Under the pieces are notes generated by a model that saw only the letters and a list, made by a program, of their open reading frames with translations, searched no databases and was not told the DNA's origin. DNA of 64,000 nucleotides from an uncultured Christensenellaceae bacterium (GTDB taxonomy: Bacteria > Bacillota > Clostridia > Christensenellales > Borkfalkiaceae), in contig CAJUSA010000001.1 of the NCBI GenBank assembly GCA_910589015.1, positions 1 through 64,000 on the forward strand, written 5' to 3'. Position 1 is the first letter of the stretch. Each line of letters opens with the position of its first letter. Positions 6,404-14,429 of this stretch are shown in pieces. Made by a program: the position numbers and the translations under genes.

Positions 6404-8443
6404 TTATTTGACTGCTTGCAAAACGCTGTCGGGCGCCTGTTCGTAACGAGCGAAGGTTTCGGAAAATTTTCCGCGGCCCTGCGTCATCGAACGCAGTGCG
6501 GTGGCGTAAGTGAGCAGTTCGCCCTGAGGCGCTTCCGCCGTGACGATTTGCATGTTATCCTGCGTATCCATGCCGATAATGCGTCCTCTGCGTTTGTTGA
6601 GGTCGCCCATCACGTCGCCGACGTATTGCTCGGGCACGCTGATGCGCAGGCGCGAAACGGGTTCGAGCAGAACGGGGTTCGCGTTTTTCATGCCTTCTTT
6701 GAAGGCGATTTCCGCCGCCGATTTGAACGCCGCTTCCGACGAATCGACGGGGTGATAACTGCCGTCGAATAAGATTGCTTTGACGCGGATCACGGGATAG
6801 CCCGCCAGCACGCCGTGGGGCAGGCATTCGGTGATGCCCTTTTCCACGGCAGGAATGTACTGTTTGGGCACGGTGCCGCCCACGACCTCTTCTGCGAACT
6901 CGAAATCTTTGTCGCTGTGCTCGAAACGCATCCTGCAATGCCCGTACTGTCCGTGACCGCCCGTCTGCTTTTTATATTTGCCTTCGGCGGTCGATTTTCC
7001 GAGAATGGTTTCTTTATAGGCGATCTGCGGTGTGCGGAATTCGGCGTCGGCGGAAAACTTGGCTTTGAGCTTTTTGCGAATGACGTCGAGATGTACTTCG
7101 CCCTGTCCGCCGACGAGCGTTTCGCCCGTATCGGGATTTTTGCTGATCGAAAAGCTCTTGTCTTCTTCCGCCAGCTTGGCAAGCCCCGTAAAAACTTTGT
7201 CTTCTGTGCCGCGTACCTGTGCATATGCCGCCATAAAGAGAACGGGCTTGGGGAAAAGAATGGGGTCGAACTGCACGGGGTGGCTTTCCGCGCAGAGCGT
7301 ATCGCCCGTGCCCGTGTTCGTCAGCTTGGATACTGCGCCGATGTCGCCTGCGTTCAGCTCGGAAACGGCGTCGAGCTTTTTTCCGCGGACAAGGTAAAGC
7401 GTGCCGATATTTTCGAGCGTATCGGTGTTGGGGTTGTAAACGCGCATGCCCGATTTGAGCTTGCCGCGGCAAACGCGCAGGTAGTTCATTTTTCCGACGA
7501 AAGGATCGACTGCCGTTTTGAAAATCTGGGCACAGAAGGGGCCTTCCTCGTCGCAGGCGATTCCCGTTACGATATCGTTTTTAAGATCTTTCGCGGGCAG
7601 GTCATGCCGTTCGGCTGCCTCAGGCATATATTTCACGATTTCGTTCATGAGGTTGATAACACCCTTGTTTTGCAACGCGCTGCCTGCCATAACGGGAATA
7701 ACGCCGATTTCGAAAATACCTTTGCGAATGCCGTGAATGGTATCTTCTTTGGAAAGGAATCCGTCCTCGAAATATTTTTCAAGCAAAACGTCGTCGCTTT
7801 CGGCGGCGGTTTCCATGAGTTGATGCTGCATAACGTCGTATTCGCGCTGATACGTTTCGGGAATGGGAATTTCCTCGGCGCCCGTGTTCGTGAAACGGTA
7901 CGCCTTGCAGGTGAGCGCGTTGACGTTGCCCGTCATCTTGTTGCCTTCCATAATGGGAATCTGAATGGGGGCGATTTTTCCCTTATATTTTTCATGTAAC
8001 GCGCGTACCGTGCCGGGATAGTCGGCGTTTTCTTTATCCATGCCGTTGATGAAGATGATGAGCGGTTTTTTGGCTTTCAGGCACATGGCGATCGCCTTTT
8101 CTGCGCCGACGCTCACGCTGCCCGTTGCGCCCGTTACGACGACGGCGCAGCCGCATGCGCGCATTGCCTCGTTCGCTTCGCCCTCGAAGTCGTAAAATCC
8201 GGGAACGTCTAAAAGGTTCAGTTTCACGTCTTTCCAAGACGTGTACGCCACCGAGAGGGAAACCGACATCTTACGCGCGATTTCCTGTTCGTCGAAGTCG
8301 GAAACGGTTGTACCCGCCGCCGCAGAACCCATGCGCTCGATGGCGCCGCTGTTGAAAAGAATGGCTTCGGTGAGCGTGGTTTTTCCTTCGCCGCTGTGTC
8401 CGACGATGGCTACGTTCCGAATGTCTTTTGCCGATATACTCAT
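6404..8443 (-). CDS. Elongation factor G paralogue (EF-G-like translational GTPase)
   Basis: A 679-residue protein with the full EF-G domain order: GTPase domain with P-loop GHSGEGKT (about residues 15-22), switch region GTTVSDFDEQE, DVPGF G3 motif, then domain II, a III/V fold and domain IV (HGQYGHCRMRFE region). The G4 motif is NGMD instead of NKMD, an unusual change at the guanine-contacting lysine. Canonical EF-G sits in the str operon with rpsL/rpsG; this copy stands alone with its own promoter, so it is more likely the paralogue often named FusA2 or EF-G-like. A role in translocation, ribosome recycling or antibiotic protection cannot be separated from sequence alone. The RBS is AGGGG upstream of the ATG. 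Confidence 0.85.
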   Translation of the reverse strand: MSISAKDIRNVAIVGHSGEGKTTLTEAILFNSGAIERMGSAAAGTTVSDFDEQEIARKMSVSLSVAYTSWKDVKLNLLDVPGFYDFEGEANEAMRACGCAVVVTGATGSVSVGAEKAIAMCLKAKKPLIIFINGMDKENADYPGTVRALHEKYKGKIAPIQIPIMEGNKMTGNVNALTCKAYRFTNTGAEEIPIPETYQREYDVMQHQLMETAAESDDVLLEKYFEDGFLSKEDTIHGIRKGIFEIGVIPVMAGSALQNKGVINLMNEIVKYMPEAAERHDLPAKDLKNDIVTGIACDEEGPFCAQIFKTAVDPFVGKMNYLRVCRGKLKSGMRVYNPNTDTLENIGTLYLVRGKKLDAVSELNAGDIGAVSKLTNTGTGDTLCAESHPVQFDPILFPKPVLFMAAYAQVRGTEDKVFTGLAKLAEEDKSFSISKNPDTGETLVGGQGEVHLDVIRKKLKAKFSADAEFRTPQIAYKETILGKSTAEGKYKKQTGGHGQYGHCRMRFEHSDKDFEFAEEVVGGTVPKQYIPAVEKGITECLPHGVLAGYPVIRVKAILFDGSYHPVDSSEAAFKSAAEIAFKEGMKNANPVLLEPVSRLRISVPEQYVGDVMGDLNKRRGRIIGMDTQDNMQIVTAEAPQGELLTYATALRSMTQGRGKFSETFARYEQAPDSVLQAVK

Positions 8444-8508
8444 AATCTTTATCCCCTTATCATGATTTGAAACTTTTTCGTGCCGAGCGGAAAAGTTTAC
8501 TTGTATTT

Positions 8509-8536
8509 ATTATAACGAAAATGCGCGAAAATGCAA
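8509..8536 (-). promoter_or_regulatory. Promoter of the EF-G paralogue
   Basis: On the minus strand TTGCAT, a 16-bp spacer and TATAAT, leaving a leader of about 60 nt before the start at 8443. Confidence 0.65.
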
Positions 8537-8584
8537 TACCTCTTTGAAAAATAATAAAAATATTTGAAAATCCGTTGTTTTTGC

Positions 8585-8613
8585 TTGACGAAACCGAACG
8601 GATTTTATATACT
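8585..8613 (+). promoter_or_regulatory. Promoter of tRNA-Thr
   Basis: TTGACG, a 17-bp spacer and TATACT, ending 23 bases before the tRNA. Confidence 0.75.
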
Positions 8614-8636
8614 GTTTTTTGTTAAGATAAATTGTT

Positions 8637-8712
<76 letters not shown>

Positions 8713-8740
8713 AAAAAACCACCAAATTTGGTGGTTTTTT
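8713..8740 (+). terminator. Terminator of tRNA-Thr
   Basis: ACCACCAAATTTGGTGGT hairpin followed by six T's directly after the tRNA CCA end. Confidence 0.9.
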
Positions 8741-8809
8741 CTTATATTTCAACACGAAGTAACATAAACATTGAAAAGGTATTGTAAATTGAAAGGGAAG
8801 GTGATATAA

Positions 8810-9061
8810 TATGGGGGAGAACATATACTTCATGATAATGGGCGTGATTATAAAGTAAAAAGCGGGACGGATGATCGACGGTTGATAAAACAAGAGCAGC
8901 GGGAATTAGATAAGGCAAAGAATAAAAGAGGTTTTGGTAAAATGATAGATTTGCAACGTTGTAACGAAGAGGAAAAAGAAATGGTTGATGACCTCATTTA
9001 TTTGTATGAAACGGGACAAGAGTTTTTTTCTGTTATAAAGAACGTAGTTAATATGCTATAA
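8810..9061 (+). pseudogene. Truncated open frame of unknown origin
   Basis: The frame is open from 8810 to TAA 9059-9061 and reads YGGEHILHDNGRDYKVKSG, then a highly charged segment (DDRRLIKQEQRELDKAKNKR) and an amphipathic end. It has no credible start codon with RBS at the beginning (the ATG at 8947 is internal), so it looks like the 3' part of a gene left by a deletion. The area is much more AT-rich than the core genes. I do not recognise the family. Confidence 0.35.
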
Positions 9062-9099
9062 TGACTGTACGATAAACAGTAATTTAGCGTAAGGATACT

Positions 9100-9624
9100 A
9101 TGATTGATAGCGAATATAATGAAACAATAAAATCCGATGTTTTGAACTTCGGAAATAGAATTGTAAACTGTTGGGGGTACCGAATTGATAACGGATATGT
9201 CATTATAGATACAGGCTATGAAAATAGTTATAGGAATTTCAAAAAGAAACTGAAAGCAAATAATATTAAAATCAATCAAATTAAATATTGCTTTATGACA
9301 CACGCACACGACGACCACGCCGGATTTATAAATCAGCTTTTGTTCGATAATCAAGAAGTGAAAGTCATTATGAGCGATAAAGGGATTGACACTTTACGCA
9401 AAGGGCAAAACTCTTTTGTCGGCGGTTGTACAAGTAAACTTGCACTTGCATTTTGCAATGTGATGAAGTTGTTCGGGATGGGACAACACAAATTTCCGCC
9501 TATACAAGCCGAATATGAAAGTAATCTGTCTGCAAACGCAGAATTATATTTTTCATCAATCGTTCTATTATTACTTGGCTTTTTCATAACAAAACCCCCT
9601 AATACAAGTAATACTTTCAGTTAA
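9100..9624 (+). pseudogene. Metallo-beta-lactamase-fold hydrolase, 3' half lost
   Basis: Residues 1 to about 142 follow the metallo-beta-lactamase fold: NGYVIIDTGYENS at about 28-40 and the zinc-binding THAHDDHAG motif at about 67-75. After AEYESN the sequence turns into a short hydrophobic tail (LSANAELYFSSIVLLLLGFF) and stops at 174. The fold needs a second half with further His/Asp ligands, normally giving about 250-300 residues, so this is a truncated gene joined to unrelated DNA near 9525. It would not bind two metals. It is AT-rich and probably transferred. Confidence 0.65.
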
Positions 9625-9673
9625 TATTTTCGCACAAGTATTACTTGAATTTTATCTTTATGTATATTATAAT
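9605..9673 (+). promoter_or_regulatory. Promoter with two palindromic operator-like sites
   Basis: CAAGTAATACTTT (9605-9617) and the palindrome CAAGTATTACTTG (9635-9647) are two copies of one dyad 30 bp apart. The second overlaps the -35 of a near-perfect promoter, TTGAAT (9645-9650), 17 bp, TATAAT (9668-9673). This is a typical layout for a dimeric repressor. The regulator is not identifiable here, and the gene it once drove is broken. Confidence 0.6.
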
Positions 9674-9732
9674 GGATATAAGAGAAAAAGGCAAGCATTT
9701 ATGTTTATCTAATCTATTTGACGGAGGGCAAA

Positions 9733-9965
9733 ATGGAAAAAACTATCGACGAATTGGCAAGAGAAGCAAGGAACAGATATTGGACGATAAAGACCAAAAA
9801 ATTCTTGAAAGCGTAATAAAAGATTTTGGGCTATTTGAAATAAACCCCGAAACAAATGATTTTACGGCTGATATGGTAACAACGCAATTAGAATACCGCA
9901 AGAATAGCAAACAGGATTGCCGCGTCCACCAAAAACGCAGGCAAGGAAGCGGAAAAAGCGGCTAA
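9733..9965 (+). pseudogene. Small frameshifted gene behind the palindrome promoter
   Basis: ATG 9733 has a good GGAGGG site and starts MEKTIDELAREARN but stops at 9814-9816. The neighbouring frame is open through the same region and reads on as EQILDDKDQKILESVIKDFG to 9965, with a normal soluble composition up to about 9900. The simplest reading is one small gene broken by a 1-nt indel near 9775 and then fused into the tape-measure fragment that follows. I do not recognise the family. Confidence 0.4.
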
Positions 9966-11388
9966 CGGCGGTTTCTCTAAATTCGTTGACCGTGTAGGGC
10001 GTGTTGCTTTGTATCGTGCTATTCGGCGCGGTTTGCAGATGATTACGCAGACTTTCACAAGTAGCATACAGGCTTATGCACAGGTTGACGATAGGTTAAA
10101 CAGCACAATGTCGCAGTTGACAAGCTCGACAAAGGTTATTTCACTGTCGCTCGGCACAATGATATTTCCGATTTTACAGGCTATTACTCCCGTTGTGCAG
10201 TCGTTGTCCGTTGGCTTTGCAAATATGGCAAACGTGATAAATGCGTCGATGGCGAAAATGCAAGGGCTTTCTACATATACGAAAATCAACGCAAACGCTA
10301 TGAAAGACTACCGCAAGCAGATAAACAAAACGAGCGGCGCGTTGGCTGATTTTGATAAATTCCGCGCTTTAAGCGGCGAACAAAAAGACAGCTCCGTATT
10401 CTTGGAAGAAGCGGAGGTTGAAAGCGTAGGCGAGGAATTAGGCAAATCGGAAAAAGTTTTCAATTCGATATACTACGCTTTAAGCGGTATTGCAGAGCTG
10501 TTTTCAAGCGTTTTGGGGACGATAAACAAAATAGGCGAATCGGAAGTATTCAAAACCGCCGTTACCGTAGTTTCCGATGTGGTAGGCGGCTTGTCGAGGG
10601 CGGCAAGTTGGGTGCTTGATATTGTTGACAATTTGGGTTTAATTGAGCCGATATTAGGCGGTATTTTAGGCTATTTAACGGCTATCGGCGTAACAAAGAT
10701 AATTACCGCATTGAGTAGTACTGCGCTTTTCGGTTGGCTTAAAGCGGTTGTTAGTCTATTAAAAGAAGATTTTTCGGGTACGCTTAAAATGCTTACGGGC
10801 GATCTAACAAAAGTTCTATCGACTACAAGGGCATTGGCGTTGGGTATCGGTGCGCTTACAGGTAGCATTATGTATTTGGTCGCAAATTGGGATTATATGA
10901 GCGACGCAGCAAAAGGTTTAACCATTGGTCTATCCGCTCTTATCGGTGTTCTTATCGGTGTTTTAACGGCGATAGCCGCTGTCAAATGGGCAGGATTAGG
11001 TATATTCGCAGCGGTGAAAGCAGGTATAACGGCGGCGGCTGTAACGGGGGCAATAGGTATAGCCATAGGTACGGCTGTAAGCACAACAAAGAATAGTATT
11101 AACGTACCTCAATATGCAAACGGCGGTATTCCCGATAAAGGCAGTTTATTTGTTGCAGGTGAACAAGGCGCGGAGCTTGTCTTTAATATGCCGAACGGTC
11201 AAACGGGCGTTTCAAATACACAACAGTTAGCGCAAGCCGTCCGTGCTGGCTGTTTAGCCGCATTACAAGAATATGGGGCTTCTCGTGGAAGTGATTTAGA
11301 TTTTTCCGTTGATTTGGACGGAGAAGCGATATATAGAAATACTACTTCTCACGCTAAACGGCGCGGTCAAGGTTGGCATAAGGTATAA
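9892..11388 (+). pseudogene. Second phage tape-measure protein, N-terminus missing
   Basis: This frame is open from 9892, right after a TAG, and has no start codon with RBS. It encodes the C-terminal part of a Bacillota-phage tape-measure protein: Ala-rich helix (RIAASTKNAGKEAEKAA), long amphipathic and membrane-like helices (residues GLIEPILGGILGYLTAIG, LIGVLIGVLTAIAAVKW), then the characteristic end PQYANGGIPDKGSLFVAGEQG and a Gln/Ala-rich tail. It differs from the tape-measure remnant near 2 kb, so a second prophage has left material here. A hairpin terminator follows. It is probably untranslated. Confidence 0.7.
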
Positions 11389-11396
11389 AAGAAAAT

Positions 11397-11421
11397 GGAC
11401 GGCGGAAACCGTCCTTATCTT
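11397..11421 (+). terminator. Hairpin terminator after the tape-measure fragment
   Basis: GGACGG and CCGTCC form a 6-bp stem, followed by a T-rich stretch, 8 bases after the stop. Confidence 0.55.
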
Positions 11422-11930
11422 TACAGTCTTTTTAGTGGCTTTAATTCGCGCTCTGTGGCTTTACGGATATTTCTCCGTCTTTGCGCCTTATGCTTGAATT
11501 TAGAGCGTTCTACGGCGTTGTACGCTGTTATAAGCCGTGTTTTATAAATAACCGCGTCCGAAGAAAATATTTTTTTCGATTTAGCGTGATAGATAGTAAT
11601 AAAAGTAACAATCTTTGCACTTTCTCTATTTGTAAAGTGAATTAAATACAATACTTTATAATCAATGTTCTATACTATTGTTTCGCGTATAACCGCGCGT
11701 GCGCGTGCGCGAGAGAAAAAGCGCAACTGTTATGATTTAACTTTGTTATGGCTGTAGAATTGTTTATAGAGTTGGAAACAACAAAGAATGATAAAAGAAT
11801 AATCTTCAATGCTATGCGATTTTAATTTTAGATTTTAGATACACTACGAGGTAACCCCCGCATTTCGAGAGTTAACGCTTTATTTCCCCGTCGGTACCCT
11901 TTGCCCCGCTTCCGAAAGGATAAAAAATAA
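11422..11930. other. Gene-free accessory stretch
   Basis: I see no convincing gene. A minus-strand frame (11651 to 11421, TTG start, 76 residues, very basic end) has no RBS and is doubtful. A run of alternating purine/pyrimidine, CG-rich bases at 11694-11711 stands out in AT-rich surroundings and could adopt unusual helical structure. The right part precedes the Fic terminator. Confidence 0.5.
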
Positions 11931-11955
11931 AGCCGTTACAATTTCAATAACGGCT
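11931..11955 (-). terminator. Terminator of the XRE-fic operon
   Basis: On the minus strand AGCCGTTA and TAACGGCT form an 8-bp stem followed by TTTATTTTTT, 20 bases after the fic stop. Confidence 0.85.
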
Positions 11956-11974
11956 CTACTTTATTAAGAGATAA

Positions 11975-12706
11975 TTATTTTAATATGGCAATTCGCTTTT
12001 CAAGTTCCGCTTCCTCGTACTTCGCTATCAGCTCTATCATATCCGCCGCCGTGTGGTTATCGCCGTAATACTTATCAAAGCAATCATAGTATTTACGCCG
12101 GTCGGAGAACTTAATATTGACAGGTAAAAAACCAGCCTTTATAAGTTCAAGGTTGAGTATTAAACGACCCGTACGCCCGTTGCCATCAATAAAAGGGTGT
12201 ACGCCCTCAAAGCGTAAATGAAATTTCGCAACGGCTTCTATAATGTGCTTGCTCTTGACCGCCTCCGCATAGTCGGCAATAAGCGTTTCCATTTGCGGCG
12301 CAACAAGATAAGGTTGGGGCGGCGTATGTAGCGCACCGCTTATTCTTACGGGTACGCTTCTATACTTGCCTTTATTCTCTCTATCGTTCATTAAAACAAG
12401 TGTATGAATATCCTTTATTACGCTTTCCGTAAGGGGCGTATTTTTATTTGCAAGCCCTATAACGTATTCAAATGCTTCTTTATGTCCGATCGCTTCCAAA
12501 TGGTCTTTAAGGGGCTTTTCGCCTATTGTTACGCCCTCTAATACAAGCGCAGTTTCGCGCAACGTAAGAGTGTTGCCCTCAATGGCGTTGCTGTCGTAGG
12601 TATTCTCTATAATGAACTCATCACGCAACCGTTTTAATTCCGTTTCGTTCAACGGGCGCATAGCTTTCAATTCTTCCGCAAGTGCATTGATTTTTGTAAA
12701 GTCCAT
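11975..12706 (-). CDS. Fic-family AMP transferase, class II (N-terminal inhibitory helix)
   Basis: A 243-residue Fic protein. Such enzymes transfer AMP (or other phosphate moieties) to hydroxyl side chains of target proteins. The catalytic motif HPFIDGNGRTGR (residues 170-181) is complete, including the His and both Gly/Arg phosphate contacts. The N-terminal SNAIEG (39-44) matches the autoinhibitory (S/T)xxxE(G/N) motif, so this is a self-inhibited class II protein that does not need a separate antitoxin. It lies 13 nt downstream of an XRE repressor gene in the same transcript, with its own GGAGG site, and the pair is divergent from a four-gene operon. Toxin, phage-defence or signalling roles are all possible. 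The catalytic call is firm; the target is unknown. Confidence 0.88.
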   Translation of the reverse strand: MDFTKINALAEELKAMRPLNETELKRLRDEFIIENTYDSNAIEGNTLTLRETALVLEGVTIGEKPLKDHLEAIGHKEAFEYVIGLANKNTPLTESVIKDIHTLVLMNDRENKGKYRSVPVRISGALHTPPQPYLVAPQMETLIADYAEAVKSKHIIEAVAKFHLRFEGVHPFIDGNGRTGRLILNLELIKAGFLPVNIKFSDRRKYYDCFDKYYGDNHTAADMIELIAKYEEAELEKRIAILK

Positions 12707-12719
12707 TGTTTAACCTCCG

Positions 12720-12929
12720 TTATATTTTTGTTCCGTCGGGGAACTCAAAGCCGAACACATACACACCGCCCAACGCTTCGGCTATTTGCTCTAATTCCTC
12801 TTGCGTAAAAGTGGCTCTTTTTAGCTTATTGTTAAAGTTTGACGGCGTTTGTCCGATAGCACGGGCTAACGCTGCTTGGCTTATTCCCTTATAAGCGAGA
12901 GCCATATTTATTTTTTGCTCTACCGTCAT
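12720..12929 (-). CDS. XRE-family helix-turn-helix repressor
   Basis: A 69-residue one-domain DNA-binding protein. The HTH runs GISQAALARAIGQTPSNFNN (about residues 15-34), followed by the family's LEQIAEALG helix. Single-domain Cro/XRE proteins bind as dimers to short inverted repeats. The promoter of this gene and the divergent promoter for the four-gene operon share the sequence ATTATACAC/GTGTATAAT over their -10 elements, which is the obvious candidate operator. The protein therefore probably represses both its own operon (with fic) and the operon on the other side, as in phage-type switches. Confidence 0.85.
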   Translation of the reverse strand: MTVEQKINMALAYKGISQAALARAIGQTPSNFNNKLKRATFTQEELEQIAEALGGVYVFGFEFPDGTKI

Positions 12930-12958
12930 AATGTTACCTCTCTTTGTAGTTTACACAC

Positions 12959-12987
12959 ATTATACACTTAAATAATAACGCTGTCAA
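12959..12987 (-). promoter_or_regulatory. Promoter of XRE-fic with operator half-site
   Basis: On the minus strand a consensus TTGACA, a 17-bp spacer and TATAAT. The -10 region carries GTGTATAAT, the same 9-mer found as an inverted repeat in the divergent promoter. Confidence 0.85.
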
Positions 12988-13049
12988 GTCTTTGAATATA
13001 AACATACACTAAAAAAATAATATTTTTCGTAAAAACATTATAAAAACAG

Positions 13050-13078
13050 TTGACATTATACACGCAATAGTGTATAAT
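13050..13078 (+). promoter_or_regulatory. Promoter of the four-gene operon with perfect dyad operator
   Basis: TTGACA (13050-13055), 17 bp and TATAAT (13073-13078). ATTATACAC (13055-13063) and GTGTATAAT (13070-13078) form a perfect 9-bp inverted repeat with a 6-bp centre between the -35 and -10, so a bound dimer would block RNA polymerase. Confidence 0.88.
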
Positions 13079-13084
13079 GGTATT

Positions 13085-13245
13085 ACAAAGGTTGAGGAAA
13101 GGCAACCAAAGTAAAAAGGGTTTACCGCTAAATGCACCGACCAAAGCGCAACGATAAACCCAAAGAATGAGGAACGCACGGACAAGCCGCCGCCCACGTT
13201 CCTATGATACCACAAAGAGCGGTAAAAATCAAGTCATAGGAGATA
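13085..13245 (+). ncRNA. Structured 5' leader of the four-gene operon (candidate RNA element)
   Basis: The transcript starts near 13085 and the first start codon is at 13251, so the leader is about 165 nt. It holds three nested or sequential stems: GGTTG/CAACC (13090-13107), GGGTTTA/TAAACCC (13118-13124 with 13155-13161, enclosing an inner CGCT/AGCG) and AGGAACG/CGTTCCT (13170-13176 with 13197-13203). There is no terminator-like T-run. It could be a regulatory leader, a small RNA or a protein-binding site. It matches no riboswitch I know. Confidence 0.45.
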
Positions 13246-13250
13246 AAAAA

Positions 13251-13721
13251 ATGACACTCAAAGAAATCTTGGCAAAGAACGTAACCAACGGCAGAATTTT
13301 CGCTATTGAAGCGAGAACGGAAAAGAAAGGGTTAAAAGGTATTCGCTTTATAAAGCATACCACCCTTACGGCTCAATGGGGAGTTAATTATTCCCACGTT
13401 GCGGCGGTCAGAGAAACGGTTGAAAAGAGCGGCGGCGCAAAGCCTAATTGGTTTGAACATACGGAGTACGACAGCATAGTACGCAGTAAGAAAGACCCGA
13501 CGAAGTTATATTTGCAGATAATGAACCCTCGCGGCTTTCATACCGATTACTTTCTTATGGACGGAACGCCCGTTACAAAGGCTGATTTAATCGCTATGGG
13601 GGCAATAAAAGACACGGAAGCGGAAAAGCCCGTAACGCTCGTTTATGCGCTTGAAAGCATTGTTTCAATCACCTACAAGGAAAGCAAAGAAATCAAAGTT
13701 AAGGAGGCAATAGCGGCGTAA
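13251..13721 (+). CDS. Accessory protein of unknown function (first gene of operon)
   Basis: A 156-residue soluble protein starting MTLKEILAKNVTNGRIF, with AGGAGA before ATG 13251; the frame extends upstream into the structured leader without a usable start. The middle (KHTTLTAQWGVNYSHVAAVRE, WFEHTEYDSIVRSKKDPTK, YLQIMNPRG) suggests a compact alpha/beta fold, and the end has a beta-like LVYALESIVSITYK repeat. There is no signal peptide or membrane segment. I do not recognise the family. Proteins of this general size and layout occur in phage and plasmid early operons. Regulation by the XRE dyad is strongly implied. Confidence 0.6.
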   Translation: MTLKEILAKNVTNGRIFAIEARTEKKGLKGIRFIKHTTLTAQWGVNYSHVAAVRETVEKSGGAKPNWFEHTEYDSIVRSKKDPTKLYLQIMNPRGFHTDYFLMDGTPVTKADLIAMGAIKDTEAEKPVTLVYALESIVSITYKESKEIKVKEAIAA

Positions 13722-13793
13722 ATAGCCGCGTCCGCAGGGGTGGCGGCAATAACCAAAGCCGCCGCCCGATACGGACAATTAAGAGGTGTTACT

Positions 13794-14072
13794 ATGAATA
13801 AGTTTTTAATCAAGTGGAAAATAGAAAGGCTTTACAGACGGGGAAACAAGTTGCTTGAACGGCTTGACTATATCACGGAAGAACACGCTAAAAGACGCGA
13901 GAAAGCCGATATGATTGACGATGGCGACAGTATGTTAAGCGCATACGAACACGCCTTAAAAAGCGATTTATACGGCATAAACGCAAGGCTTTTCAAGTTC
14001 GGTCAGATGATACGGGCAAAAGTTGATTTGTTCGATTTTGAGTGGAACGACTATTCGGGGGTGTTGGCGTAA
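13794..14072 (+). CDS. Small charged helical protein, unknown
   Basis: A 92-residue protein from ATG 13794 with GAGG 8 bases upstream. It is strongly charged and almost entirely helix-forming (WKIERLYRRGNKLLERLDY, EEHAKRREKADMIDDGD), so a coiled-coil or small helical bundle is likely. Its stop overlaps the start of the next gene (TAATG), which indicates translational coupling. I do not recognise the family. Confidence 0.55.
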   Translation: MNKFLIKWKIERLYRRGNKLLERLDYITEEHAKRREKADMIDDGDSMLSAYEHALKSDLYGINARLFKFGQMIRAKVDLFDFEWNDYSGVLA

Positions 14073-14416
14073 TGGAAAACGATATAACCGAGATATTGAC
14101 GGACACAGGCTATAAAGCTATGGAAGCGCAACAGTATTTGACGGAAGCGGCGGCGGTTATGCTGTCGGACTGTCAAGCAAATATGCGCGGCGTGTACATA
14201 AGCCCGAAAGAGCAAAAAGACCGTCAAGCGTTTCTTTGCATACTTCTTGCACAAATAGAGCAATGCCACAACGCCATAGTAAAGAATATACGGACGCTTG
14301 CAAAAGCTGAAATGATACGCTTATTTAACGAGCAAACGCACGGCTTATATAAAGCACAAGCACCGCAAATTGTCGAGGAATTAGCCGAGCGTATGAAATG
14401 CGAAGGCATCATATAA
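14072..14416 (+). CDS. Small helical protein, unknown
   Basis: A 114-residue protein whose start overlaps the preceding stop codon. It is mainly helical, with three Cys residues (DCQAN, FLCIL, EQCHN) and a further Cys near the end (MKCEG) that do not form a recognisable metal motif. There is no membrane segment. Its tight coupling to both neighbours suggests the three proteins are made in fixed ratio. I do not recognise the family. Confidence 0.55.
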   Translation: MENDITEILTDTGYKAMEAQQYLTEAAAVMLSDCQANMRGVYISPKEQKDRQAFLCILLAQIEQCHNAIVKNIRTLAKAEMIRLFNEQTHGLYKAQAPQIVEELAERMKCEGII

Positions 14417-14429
14417 GGAGTAAAAGAAA

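Noticed and set aside
6815..7999. 394-residue plus-strand frame opposite the EF-G paralogue
   Set aside because: Antisense shadow with no start signal; the minus-strand frame has all EF-G motifs.
11421..11651. Minus-strand 76-residue basic protein
   Set aside because: TTG start without RBS, in a decayed region; kept only as a note in the gap description.
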